From JAAEUB01 sp964550345 (GTDB taxonomy: Bacteria; Pseudomonadota; Alphaproteobacteria; Rhodobacterales; Rhodobacteraceae), in contig CAZJYZ010000009.1 in assembly GCA_964550345.1 (NCBI GenBank), forward strand, positions 16,804-80,803: a stretch of DNA of 64,000 nt, written 5' to 3'. Below are positions 27,060 through 35,214 of the stretch, piece after piece. A program made the translations under genes and the position numbers. A model generated the notes under the pieces. It saw nothing but the letters and a program-made list of their open reading frames with translations. It was not told the DNA's origin and ran no database searches. Position 1 is the first letter of the stretch; the number at the start of each line of letters is the position of its first letter.

Positions 27060-27401
27060 TTAGAAGTATGCCTTCATCTCGAAGACTTCGACACCAGTTT
27101 CCGCCACGGCAGCGCGGGCTTTCGGGCCATCTTCTTCCGCCACCCAGATGGTGCCGTGATAGGGCTCAACTGACGAAACAGCTTTGTAGATCACCTTGGC
27201 GCCAGATGCAGCAATGGCTTTATCGGCCTTCTCATAGTCACCGCTCTGGAAATCAACACGGATCGGGTCACCCCAGATAGTGCCCACATTGGCTTTGGCA
27301 AGGACTTCGTCAGGGTCCGGGATATACTGACCGCCATAAGACGCCACGCGCTCGGTCGAGGTTTTGCTTTCGTCGTAGTAAATGCTTGCTTTACCAGTCA
27401 T
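27060..27401 (-). CDS. Small conserved-looking protein of unknown function in the molybdoenzyme cluster
   Basis: 113 residues beginning MTGKASIYYDESKTSTERVA, with a good AGGAGAG ribosome-binding site that overlaps the stop of the ferredoxin gene, so it is translationally coupled. It looks like a compact soluble alpha/beta domain (GDPIRVDFQSGDYEKADKAI, then VIYKAVSSVEPYHGTIWVA) without cysteines, signal or membrane segments. It could be a third structural subunit or an assembly factor. I do not recognise the family. Confidence 0.7.
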   Translation of the reverse strand: MTGKASIYYDESKTSTERVASYGGQYIPDPDEVLAKANVGTIWGDPIRVDFQSGDYEKADKAIAASGAKVIYKAVSSVEPYHGTIWVAEEDGPKARAAVAETGVEVFEMKAYF

Positions 27402-27410
27402 TTTTCTCTC

Positions 27411-28061
27411 CTAGCGGGTCACGGGCATGCCGGTCGGCAGGTGAGCCACTTCAGCATTGTGTTGTTTCGAGTAACGCTCACGGATGATCGTCGAGATCTC
27501 GTTGATATTACCAAAATAGAGGCAATGCGTGGTGCACTTAGTGGCACAGGACGGCCACAGGCCGCGGTCCACCCGGTGTACACAGTAAGAACACTTGATC
27601 ACCGTTTTGGTCTGCGGATTGTATTGTGGCGCACCGAAGGGGCAACCGCCAATACAGGCCTTACAACCGATGCAGATGTCCTGATTAACGTCCACCAGAC
27701 CATCAGCACGCTGGTTCATCGCACCTGTCGGGCAAACCGCCACACAGGGCGCATCCTGACAATGGAAGCACGACATCGCAACAAAAGCAGTCTTGAGCTT
27801 GCCGGCCGAAACCTTGGGCCCGATCTGCACGATCCGCATCAGACGCGGGCCTACGGGTACATCGTTTTCAAGTTTACAATGCACTTCGCAGGAATAGCAG
27901 CCAATGCAGCGATCCGCGTCGTGAAACAAGGTGTAATGCGCCGAAGGTGTCGGACCTACCGCTGGTAAAGTCCGCGCCGCATCGTGGCCAGCCACCTGAG
28001 AATACTCATTTTTGTGGCCGATTGTGTTGGACATGAAGTCCTTGCTTGATTGCTCTCCCAT
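27411..28061 (-). CDS. Electron-transfer subunit with four [4Fe-4S] clusters (DmsB/PhsB/PadC-like)
   Basis: 216 residues with four cysteine groups: CIGCYSCEVHC near residue 52, CFHCQDAPCVAVCP, CIGCKACIGGCP, and CSYCVHRVDRGLWPSCATKC. This is the standard beta subunit that wires a bis-MGD catalytic subunit to its electron partner. The ATG at 28061 lies 4 nt after the stop of the catalytic gene; an alternative ATG at 28034 is possible. No membrane-anchor gene follows, so the complex is probably soluble and passes electrons to another cytoplasmic protein. Confidence 0.92.
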   Translation of the reverse strand: MGEQSSKDFMSNTIGHKNEYSQVAGHDAARTLPAVGPTPSAHYTLFHDADRCIGCYSCEVHCKLENDVPVGPRLMRIVQIGPKVSAGKLKTAFVAMSCFHCQDAPCVAVCPTGAMNQRADGLVDVNQDICIGCKACIGGCPFGAPQYNPQTKTVIKCSYCVHRVDRGLWPSCATKCTTHCLYFGNINEISTIIRERYSKQHNAEVAHLPTGMPVTR

Positions 28062-28065
28062 GATC

Positions 28066-30612
28066 CTACGCAGCTCCTTTCGCAGCCTGGCGCTTGGCCA
28101 GAACTTTTTCGATCAGATTGCCGGTCTCGTATTCCTGACCGTCATAGATGACTTTGCCTTTTTCCTTGTCCCAGGTCGGCGCGCCACCTTGGGCGACACC
28201 ATCCTGATACTGGCCAAATTCATAGTCTTTGACCGGGTAATCAGACATCGGGTCAACGATCGAGTGGATCATTTTGACCGCTTTTTCCTTGTCATCACCC
28301 TTCTTACGGATCGAGATCAGCTGCGCCTTGAATTCCGGCTGGTTGTAGACCGGATCCTTGACGATATCGTCGATCAGGTAACTGACGTTCCGGTTGGTGA
28401 TACCAGGCACGAAGGGCTGATATTCATCGGTTGACGCTGGCACCCAGATTTCGCGCGGGTCAGTCTCTTCGGTGACCCAGGCAAAGCTTTCGATCTCGGC
28501 GCGTTTGCTTTCCAGCACCACGACGTCACCGTCCCGGATGCCAAGCGCATTAGCCAGACGCGGGTGGATTTGTGCAAACTTCTCGGGCTCGAGTTCGTCC
28601 GTCCATGGCCACCAGTGGCCCATTTCGTGGAACGAAGACACCAGACGACCGGTACACAGAACCAGCGGGTAATCCTTGAACTCTTCCGGAGCCGAAACGG
28701 CTGTGTGCGCCCCTTCGCGGTGTTGCGGCAGACGGTCCCAACCCAGCTCTTCAAGTGGGCGCGAGGCACATTCGATTTTGCCGGTTTCTGTCGGGAAACG
28801 CTTGTCCGAACCCGGATAGGTTTCGCCTTCTTTGTACATGATCCACTTACCGCGAATTTTGGCATCGTCCGTTTCGAACGTCATCGCCTCTTTTTCGGTC
28901 TGTGCGGGCCACATAACACCGCCCGGAGGCGTTGTTTCCGGGTCCATCGTCTCTTTGGTGATCCCGGCTGTCATCGGCTCTTGCTTGTTGAAGAATGTCA
29001 CCCATGCCGGAAGGTCGGCGCGGCCGCGGCTGTCGCGGAACGGGAAGTATTCACCCAGACCAACACGGTCAGCAATGCCACAAACAACGTCCACGTCGTT
29101 ACGGCATTCCCAGTTCTCATCGATGGCTTTGTTATACCATTGGTTCAGACGGTTGTTACCGTGGTGAACCTGCCCTTCACGCTCAACCCAGGAAGTGATC
29201 GGGAAGGCAACGTGAGCGTGGTGGTATGTGAAGTTCGGGTGCCACGACATGTGGATCGCGATGTCGATATTGGCTTTCATCCCGGCCGAATACTTGTTGG
29301 TATTAGGCATCTGCGCCAGCATGTTGCCGTTCCACCAAACCGCACGGATCGGGTAAGGCTTCTGGGTCAGGATTGCATTCGGGAAGCTTGACGCCGAAAT
29401 ATCCAGCCACGGCACCAGTTTATCAGTGATCGGCGGGCGTGCACCGCCACGGTTAGGCAGATCCAGCGCTTCTTCGTCGATACCGTAACCGGCAGCTGCC
29501 GCATCAATCTGGGCGTCCAGATCTTCACGAGCGTAGCCAGCCAGATCAAGGCCGGGATTATCAGGCGGACGGCAATTGTGCAGCCAGTTCACGCCGCCAC
29601 CCTCGATCCCGACATTGCCGGTGATCGCAGCCAGAAGCTGGTAGGTACGGTTGATGTTGTTGGAGTTATAGGTCTGTGCTGTCCCCAGACAGCCAGTCAT
29701 CGAAGCGGGCTTGGCCATCGCAAAGGCGCGAGCGGCTTCAATGATGGTTTCTTTCGGAACCCAAGTGATACGCTCAGCGCGTTCCGGCGGCATGTCGTTG
29801 ATGATCGGCATCCACTCGTCCAGACCGGCGACATTGGCCTTGATAAAGGCGTCGTCCTGCAGGCCTTCGGAAAGGATCACGTTGATCATCGCCAGAGCAA
29901 GGGCAGCGTCGGTGTTCGGACGCAGGCGCATGGCGATATCCGCCTTGGCCATGGTCGAGTTGAAACGCGGGTCGATCACGATGATGGTCGCGCCGTTTTC
30001 CTTGGCGTTCAGCAGCCAGTTGGCTGTGGTCACCTCGGATGCGGCCATGTTTGAACCAGCAACCAGGATACATTTCGAGTTGACCCAGTCCATGGTCGGG
30101 TTGGTCAGGCGGAACAGCTCTTTCGCGCCCCATGTGTAGTTGCCGGCAATGCCCGGGCTCTCACAGCAGATCGGGCCCTGCCCCACAACGTTGGGTGTGC
30201 CCCAAAGCTTGGAAAAGCGCTTGGCGCCCATTTTCCAGTTATAGTCAGAACGGCCGGTACGGTGGATCATCAGTGCTTCGGGACCGTACTTTTCACGCAC
30301 CTTCAAAAGCCGCTCGGCAGTGAAGTCCAGCGCGTCGTCCCATGATACCCGCTGGAAATCGTCATCCAGCGTTTTGCGGATCATCGGGTATTTCACCCGC
30401 AGAGGGTTATAGATGTGCTGGAATGAACCCGTACCCTTACAGCACAAGGCGCCGTAAGCGTTCGGGTTGCGTGTATCACCCATGATATCAACGACGCGGC
30501 CATCCTTGACATAAACAAGCATACCACACGAAGATTCGCATTGGTTGTTACAGTTCGTAGCGACGACGCGGTCATAATCGCGCGTTGACTCGTCCAGTGG
30601 TCTTAACGACAT
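28066..30612 (-). CDS. Cytoplasmic bis-MGD molybdopterin (Mo/W) oxidoreductase, catalytic subunit, substrate unknown
   Basis: 848 residues of the DMSO-reductase superfamily. An N-terminal cluster motif has Cys21-x3-Cys25-x3-Cys29-x27-Cys57, unlike the common C-x2-C-x3-C. The cofactor region includes GQGPICCESPG (Cys149/150, a possible metal ligand), ILVAGSNMAASEVTTANWL and VIDPRFNSTMAKADI. A C-terminal molydopterin-dinucleotide-binding domain contains LVLCTGRLVSSFHEMGHWWP and HPRLANALGIRDGDVVVLES. There is no Tat twin-arginine leader. Size and soluble context recall phenylacetyl-CoA:acceptor oxidoreductase PadB and formate dehydrogenase relatives, but neither pathway is present nearby, so no substrate is assigned. 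Confidence 0.92.
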   Translation of the reverse strand: MSLRPLDESTRDYDRVVATNCNNQCESSCGMLVYVKDGRVVDIMGDTRNPNAYGALCCKGTGSFQHIYNPLRVKYPMIRKTLDDDFQRVSWDDALDFTAERLLKVREKYGPEALMIHRTGRSDYNWKMGAKRFSKLWGTPNVVGQGPICCESPGIAGNYTWGAKELFRLTNPTMDWVNSKCILVAGSNMAASEVTTANWLLNAKENGATIIVIDPRFNSTMAKADIAMRLRPNTDAALALAMINVILSEGLQDDAFIKANVAGLDEWMPIINDMPPERAERITWVPKETIIEAARAFAMAKPASMTGCLGTAQTYNSNNINRTYQLLAAITGNVGIEGGGVNWLHNCRPPDNPGLDLAGYAREDLDAQIDAAAAGYGIDEEALDLPNRGGARPPITDKLVPWLDISASSFPNAILTQKPYPIRAVWWNGNMLAQMPNTNKYSAGMKANIDIAIHMSWHPNFTYHHAHVAFPITSWVEREGQVHHGNNRLNQWYNKAIDENWECRNDVDVVCGIADRVGLGEYFPFRDSRGRADLPAWVTFFNKQEPMTAGITKETMDPETTPPGGVMWPAQTEKEAMTFETDDAKIRGKWIMYKEGETYPGSDKRFPTETGKIECASRPLEELGWDRLPQHREGAHTAVSAPEEFKDYPLVLCTGRLVSSFHEMGHWWPWTDELEPEKFAQIHPRLANALGIRDGDVVVLESKRAEIESFAWVTEETDPREIWVPASTDEYQPFVPGITNRNVSYLIDDIVKDPVYNQPEFKAQLISIRKKGDDKEKAVKMIHSIVDPMSDYPVKDYEFGQYQDGVAQGGAPTWDKEKGKVIYDGQEYETGNLIEKVLAKRQAAKGAA

Positions 30613-30670
30613 CGGCGTTCTCCCATATTATTAGTTGCCACCGGTTTATCCGGAATTCCAAATATTGAAA

Positions 30671-30704
30671 AGTGTCAAATTCGATTTTTTGCAAGTGTCA
30701 AATC
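30671..30704 (-). promoter_or_regulatory. Direct repeat upstream of the molybdoenzyme gene
   Basis: AAGTGTCAAAT occurs at 30671-30681 and 30694-30704, a 23-bp offset (about two helical turns), within the 102-nt gap between the 82-residue protein gene and the oxidoreductase. On the minus strand both read ATTTGACACTT, containing TTGACA, but neither has a good -10 at proper spacing. Tandem activator or repressor sites are the likelier reading. Confidence 0.4.
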
Positions 30705-30714
30705 GGCGCAGGCC

Positions 30715-30963
30715 CTATTTTTCCTGATCATTTCCATCAGGAATAGTCACCGGGTTAACCATCAGCACTAGGAAAGACTCGGCGCGCTTGATCCATTCTT
30801 CACGGTCCGGAACATAGCCATCATTGCCTGAAAGCCGGATTAAATTGCGGTTCTCATTGACCCAATCTTTCCATTCTTCATCCGGCACGTCCCAGGCCTC
30901 GGCCTGCGCGCGGCGGATCAGCTCGACCTCTTCGGCCATGTCATCTTTAGTAAATGTGAACAT
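30715..30963 (-). CDS. Small acidic protein of unknown function
   Basis: 82 residues (MFTFTKDDMAEEVELIRRAQ), rich in Asp/Glu and Trp (WDVPDEEWKDWVNENRN). It has no cysteine, signal or membrane segment. The gene lies 7 nt after the metallo-hydrolase and in the same direction as the oxidoreductase, so it belongs to the cluster. It may be a small regulatory or assembly protein. No family recognised. Confidence 0.65.
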   Translation of the reverse strand: MFTFTKDDMAEEVELIRRAQAEAWDVPDEEWKDWVNENRNLIRLSGNDGYVPDREEWIKRAESFLVLMVNPVTIPDGNDQEK

Positions 30964-30970
30964 GTCTTTA

Positions 30971-31627
30971 CTAATATTTATGAGCCATGACCATCAAAGT
31001 GGTCGTTTCCGGCAGGTTATCGGTGGTGAGTTCCAACGTGTCTGGACCCTCTTCCACCACCTCAAACAACTTAGAGAAGCTTTCTACCCCGTCAAGTGGG
31101 GCATCGATTCGGTCTGTTTTGTAGTGCATGGGAATAACGACCTTCGGCTTCAGCTGTTCGACAATTCGATACGCACCTTCGGCATCTACAGTCGAGCCAC
31201 CACCGCATGGCACCAGCAGCACATCAACCCTGCCAAGTTCGGCCAGTTGCTCATCCGTAAGCGCGTGCCCGATATCGCCCATATGCGCCACATCAAGACC
31301 ATCAATACCGAAACTGAAGGCCGTGTTGTCACCACGCTCGGCCCCCTCAACCTCATCATGCCAGGTTTTGACACCGTTCACATGGATGTTTTGCACCCAG
31401 AACCTGCCATAACCGCGGATAAATGCCGGATTGCCTGAGATGGTATTGAAACCAAAGTGCCCATCGTGCCTGTGCGACACGAAAATCGCATCACATTGCT
31501 CGCGGATTGGCAGGTAATTCAGCTCCCCGTTCCAGGCGCCCGGGATATATGGATCAAACAGCAAACGAACCAATCCGTCATTTGATTCCAAAAGAAAGGC
31601 TGAATGGCCACACCAGGTGATTTTCAT
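30971..31627 (-). CDS. MBL-fold metallo-hydrolase (UlaG/UPF0173-like)
   Basis: 218 residues beginning MKITWCGHSAFLLES, with the opening strand pattern and GHSAF motif of the UPF0173/UlaG branch of metallo-beta-lactamase-fold hydrolases. The metal motif appears as SHRHDGHFG, in which the usual HxHxDH reads HRHDGH. A downstream VAHMGDIGHALTDEQL and IPMHYKT complete the metal site. These enzymes hydrolyse lactones, thioesters or phosphodiesters. It is first in the cluster, behind a promoter at 31682-31710, and may process the substrate or product of the oxidoreductase. Confidence 0.85.
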   Translation of the reverse strand: MKITWCGHSAFLLESNDGLVRLLFDPYIPGAWNGELNYLPIREQCDAIFVSHRHDGHFGFNTISGNPAFIRGYGRFWVQNIHVNGVKTWHDEVEGAERGDNTAFSFGIDGLDVAHMGDIGHALTDEQLAELGRVDVLLVPCGGGSTVDAEGAYRIVEQLKPKVVIPMHYKTDRIDAPLDGVESFSKLFEVVEEGPDTLELTTDNLPETTTLMVMAHKY

Positions 31628-31681
31628 GTCTTACTCCAATTCCTTTCGCCATACCTATTTTGGATGGCCAGTTTGCGAGAC

Positions 31682-31710
31682 TTATGAATTCGTATTTCGT
31701 AATTTGTCAA
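31682..31710 (-). promoter_or_regulatory. Predicted promoter of the molybdoenzyme cluster
   Basis: On the minus strand TTGACA (31710-31705) and TCATAA (31687-31682) are separated by exactly 17 nt, a good sigma-70-type match 55 nt before the metallo-hydrolase start. The spacer contains a direct repeat (TTCGTA on the plus strand at 31689-31694 and 31696-31701), which could be a regulator site. Confidence 0.5.
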
Positions 31711-31796
31711 CGTGACGAAGTTTCAAAGCTAATGCGACACATAAACCTCCGCCGCCCCCCTGCGCTGGCAAAATCGCTGACGCGTTCACATTTCAC

Positions 31797-31826
31797 TTGA
31801 CTACTGGAACGTTCCAAAAGTATACA
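31797..31826 (+). promoter_or_regulatory. Predicted promoter of the Gfo/Idh-CoA-transferase operon
   Basis: TTGACT (31797-31802) and TATACA (31821-31826) are 18 nt apart. The first LacI-type operator lies exactly between the two hexamers, so a bound repressor would block RNA polymerase. The predicted transcription start is near 31833. Confidence 0.6.
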
Positions 31827-31847
31827 CAACACAACTGGAACGTTCCA
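31805..31847. promoter_or_regulatory. Pair of perfect LacI-type operators
   Basis: TGGAACGTTCCA occurs twice, at 31805-31816 and 31836-31847. Each copy is a perfect 12-bp palindrome with the central CG expected of LacI-family sites. The offset is 31 bp, about three helical turns, so two repressor dimers could bind the same DNA face. The first lies within the promoter and the second just downstream of the likely transcription start. The LacI regulator encoded at the end of the operon (36753-37781) is the obvious candidate. Confidence 0.72.
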
Positions 31848-31870
31848 ATATTCCAGATCAGGGGGAAAAT

Positions 31871-32872
31871 ATGAACTGGGGACTTATCGGAGCCAGCACT
31901 ATTGCGGCTCAGCACATGATCGCGGCAATCCGCAGTCAGCCCGGGCAGGAGGTGACAAACGTCCTTAGCTCCAACGCCAAGCGCGGTGCGGAGTTTGCCA
32001 AGAAGCACCGGATTGCAGGCTCGACCACGTCACTTGAAGAACTGCTGGCGGATGCCAGCGTCGAAGCGGTCTATATTTCAACAACCAACGATTTGCATTT
32101 TCCACAGGCGATGGCAGCCATCGCTGCGGGCAAACATGTGCTTTGTGAAAAGCCATTAGCGATAAATGTCGCGGATGCCGTGACCATTGTCAGGGCGGCC
32201 GAAAATGCAGGTGTCACTTTTGCAACCAATCATCATCTGCGCAATGCTGGCTCTCACCTGAAAATCCGGGAGTTGATCCAGACAGGCCGGATTGGTGACG
32301 TACTAAGCATCCGAATTTTCCACGCTGTCATGTTGCCGGAAAATCTGCAGGGCTGGCGCATCAACAACGCCGCTGCCGGTGGTGGGGTCATCCCCGATAT
32401 CACCGTGCATGACGCGGACACGGTTCGCTTTTATCTGGGCGAAGATCCGGCCGAGGTTGTGGCAATCGACCATGCCGGAACCCTTGGTCAGGGGGTCGAA
32501 GACAGCGCCATGTCGGTCTGGTCCATGCCATCGGGTGTCATGGTTCAGTCACACGAAAGCTTCACCCATCCCCATGCAGGGACCGGTATTGAAGTTCACG
32601 GAACAGATGGTTCGATTTTTGGGCGGGGGGTGATGACCCAGCAGCCGACCGGGCAGCTTGAACTTCGAACATCGGATGGAACCGAACAGATTAGTTTCAG
32701 CGATCACGACCTTTATGCCCGCTCTGTGCGCTTGTTCGTCGGTGCGGTCGAGGGCAAAGGCAGCCCAGCTGCAGACGGAATTGATGGTGTGAAATCCCTA
32801 GCCGTCGCCGAGGCCGTCAAGCAAGCGGCCGAAACCGGTCGCCGCGTTGCTGTAGATTACGGAGGGGTCTGA
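31871..32872 (+). CDS. Gfo/Idh/MocA family NAD(P)-dependent dehydrogenase
   Basis: 333 residues. The Rossmann motif is GLIGASTIAAQHMI at the N terminus, followed by the family's CEKPLAINVADA near residue 96 and the C-terminal alpha/beta domain (VIPDITVHDADTVRFYLG contains the HD pair often used in catalysis). These enzymes oxidise a hydroxyl group on sugars, inositols or related rings. It is the first gene under the LacI-operator promoter and is followed 2 nt later by the CoA transferase. The substrate is unknown. Confidence 0.9.
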   Translation: MNWGLIGASTIAAQHMIAAIRSQPGQEVTNVLSSNAKRGAEFAKKHRIAGSTTSLEELLADASVEAVYISTTNDLHFPQAMAAIAAGKHVLCEKPLAINVADAVTIVRAAENAGVTFATNHHLRNAGSHLKIRELIQTGRIGDVLSIRIFHAVMLPENLQGWRINNAAAGGGVIPDITVHDADTVRFYLGEDPAEVVAIDHAGTLGQGVEDSAMSVWSMPSGVMVQSHESFTHPHAGTGIEVHGTDGSIFGRGVMTQQPTGQLELRTSDGTEQISFSDHDLYARSVRLFVGAVEGKGSPAADGIDGVKSLAVAEAVKQAAETGRRVAVDYGGV

Positions 32873-32874
32873 AC

Positions 32875-34446
32875 GTGTCCAAAGTGGTTTCTGCAGCGGA
32901 TGCAAGTGCGCGGATCAAGGATGGCGACGTTGTCACGGTATCCTCGTCCTCCGGGCTGGGTTGCCCGGACCTTGTTCTGAAGGAACTGGGCGCGCGGTTT
33001 GAGGCCGAAGGGCATCCACGCAACCTGACCACTCTACACCCGATCGCCGCCGGCGATATGTATGGCATCAAAGGCATGGACTACCTCGCGCAGGATGGCA
33101 TGCTGGAATGTGTCATTGCGGGGTCTTACCCCTCAGGCCCATCTTCCAAACCCATGCCGGACATCTGGAAGATGATCGTCGAGAACCGGGTGAAAGCCTA
33201 CAACGTGCCGTCCGGCATCCTTTTTGACATGCACCGCGACGTGGCGGCGCGCAAACCCGGCGTACTGACCAAAGTGGGGCTTAAAACCTTCGTCGACCCG
33301 ATCCGCGAAGGCTGTGCCATGAATGACAGCGCAGCAAGTACGCCCATCGTTCATCGCCACGAAATGCATGGCGAGACATGGCTGCATTTTCCCAACATCA
33401 TCCCGAATGTGGCGATTATCCGGGGCACGACATCGGACGAGAATGGCAACCTGACTTATGAGCACGAAGGGGCCTATCTGGGCGGGCTGGATCAGGCAAT
33501 CGCAGTGCGCAACCACGGCGGGCTGGTAATTGCGCAGGTCAAGCGGGTCACAAAAGCAGGCTCTCTGCGTCCGCATGATGTTCATGTACCGGGGCACCTC
33601 GTGGACTTGATCGTGGTCGACCCGGATCAAAAACAAACGACCGAGACAGACTATGACCCGGCCATTTCCGGTGCGATCATGCGTGGGTGGGAAAGTTTCC
33701 ATCTGGCTGAACACAACATGGAGAAAGTCATCGCCCGGCGCGCCGCGATGGAATTGCGCCGAGGCCAAACCGCCAATCTTGGCTTTGGCATCTCGGCCAT
33801 CGTGCCACGTATCCTTTTGGAAGAAGGACACGCGCAAGCCGTAACCTGGGCCATTGAGCAGGGCGCGGTTGGCGGCATGCCCCTGACCGGCTTTGCCTTT
33901 GGCTGCGCCTCAAATGCCGACGGTTTTGTCCCCTCCCCTAACCAGTTCACCTATTTTCAGGGCGGCGGCTTTGATGTTTCCTTCTTGTCATTCCTCGAGG
34001 TGGACATTGACGGCAATGTCAACGTTTCTAAGCTGGGCAAAAAACCCTACCTGACCGCCGGATGTGGTGGTTTTGTCGACATCACGGCCCACGCAAAGAA
34101 AATCGTCTTCTCCGGGTTTTTTGAGGCCGGTGCCGGTCTCGAAATCACAGATCAGGGGCTGAATGTCACCACGCCGGGTAAGTTCACTAAGATGGTCGCC
34201 GCGGTTGAACACGTGACCTTCGCCGGACAGCGCGCGCGCAGGCTGGGGCAGGATGTGATTTACATCACAGAACGCTGTGTCATGCGTCTTGGTGACAACG
34301 GACTTATCGCTGTTGAGATCATGCCCGGTATCGACCCGGAGCGCGACATCGTTCAGGCCTCAGAAGGTCGGGTACAGGTGGCGGATGATGCGACCCTGAT
34401 GCCCATTTCGCTTTTGCAGGAAGAACCGATGGGGTTGCTTCTATGA
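32875..34446 (+). CDS. Family I acetate/propionate-type CoA transferase
   Basis: 523 residues from GTG 32875, with both alpha and beta halves fused as in YdiF/propionate CoA-transferases. The N-terminal half has ASARIKDGDVVTVSSSSGLG. The C-terminal catalytic glutamate is expected in WAIEQGAVGGMPL, after LGFGISAIVPRILLEE. It activates a carboxylic acid by taking CoA from acetyl-CoA or a similar donor. A GGAGGGG ribosome-binding site lies just before the start, and the stop overlaps the next start (ATGA). The acid in this operon is probably made by the aldehyde dehydrogenase downstream. Confidence 0.9.
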   Translation: MSKVVSAADASARIKDGDVVTVSSSSGLGCPDLVLKELGARFEAEGHPRNLTTLHPIAAGDMYGIKGMDYLAQDGMLECVIAGSYPSGPSSKPMPDIWKMIVENRVKAYNVPSGILFDMHRDVAARKPGVLTKVGLKTFVDPIREGCAMNDSAASTPIVHRHEMHGETWLHFPNIIPNVAIIRGTTSDENGNLTYEHEGAYLGGLDQAIAVRNHGGLVIAQVKRVTKAGSLRPHDVHVPGHLVDLIVVDPDQKQTTETDYDPAISGAIMRGWESFHLAEHNMEKVIARRAAMELRRGQTANLGFGISAIVPRILLEEGHAQAVTWAIEQGAVGGMPLTGFAFGCASNADGFVPSPNQFTYFQGGGFDVSFLSFLEVDIDGNVNVSKLGKKPYLTAGCGGFVDITAHAKKIVFSGFFEAGAGLEITDQGLNVTTPGKFTKMVAAVEHVTFAGQRARRLGQDVIYITERCVMRLGDNGLIAVEIMPGIDPERDIVQASEGRVQVADDATLMPISLLQEEPMGLLL

Positions 34447-35210
34447 GTGCGGTGCATCTTCATATGGATGGCCCGGTGGCCGAATTGCGGCTGGACAATC
34501 CCGCAAAGATGAACGCGTTGGATGTCGGGATGTTGGAGGCGATCGAAACGCATTGCGCCACGTTAGAACGAAACGGTGAAATACGCGCGGTTTTGCTGAC
34601 TGCCGAGGGCGACAGGGCTTTTTGCACCGGCGCGGATATCGGCGCATGGGCAGACCTTGAACCCGCAGATTTCGCCCGCAACTGGGTGCGCGAAGGGCAC
34701 CGGATTTTTGACCGGCTTGCCCAGCTTTCCAAGCCAACAATCGCGGTTCTGAATGGGCACGCTTTCGGTGGCGGTCTGGAACTGGCTGCAACTTGTGACA
34801 TCCGGGTGATGCATCCCGCGGCAACCCTTGCCTTGCCGGAAACCGGGGTTGGTATCGTGCCGGGCTGGTCGGGCACCCAACGATTGGCCCGACTTATGCC
34901 CGAACCCATTCTCAAGGAAATGGCGATCTTCGGTCGTCGCCTGTCAGCCCAGCGCGCATTTGATCTGGGTTTTGTAGCCGAAATATCTGAAACGCCGCGC
35001 GAGGCCGCTTTGGAAATCGCAAACCACACAAGCAAAACCAGCCCGCGGGCATCCGAAGTGGCGAAATACATGATCCATGCAGGTCAGGGTGAAAACAGCG
35101 CGGCCCTGATCGAAGCATTGGGCGGCGGTATGATCGGCGCGAGCGAAGACAAGGTCGAAGGCGTGGCCGCATTCCGGCAAAAACGCAAACCAGAATTCAA
35201 AGGGCGCTGA
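34443..35210 (+). CDS. Enoyl-CoA hydratase/isomerase family protein
   Basis: 255 residues of the crotonase fold: FCTGADIGAWAD (oxyanion region), HAFGGGLELAATCDIRV and LPETGVGIVPGWSGTQRLA. Both glutamates typical of true hydratases (in GGGLELA and LPETGVG) are present. It overlaps the CoA transferase by 4 nt, so a CoA thioester made there is the likely substrate. Whether it hydrates, isomerises or cleaves cannot be told from sequence. Confidence 0.88.
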   Translation: MSAVHLHMDGPVAELRLDNPAKMNALDVGMLEAIETHCATLERNGEIRAVLLTAEGDRAFCTGADIGAWADLEPADFARNWVREGHRIFDRLAQLSKPTIAVLNGHAFGGGLELAATCDIRVMHPAATLALPETGVGIVPGWSGTQRLARLMPEPILKEMAIFGRRLSAQRAFDLGFVAEISETPREAALEIANHTSKTSPRASEVAKYMIHAGQGENSAALIEALGGGMIGASEDKVEGVAAFRQKRKPEFKGR

Positions 35211-35214
35211 AGCA

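Noticed and set aside
28564..29391. A 275-codon plus-strand frame opposite the molybdoenzyme gene
   Set aside because: It is an antisense shadow of a highly constrained enzyme gene, with an Arg/Val/Phe-rich composition and no motif.
30671..30704. Sigma-54 promoter at TTTGACACTTGCA
   Set aside because: The GG and GC elements lack the required spacing; the TGACAC and TTGCA parts are adjacent rather than 5 nt apart.
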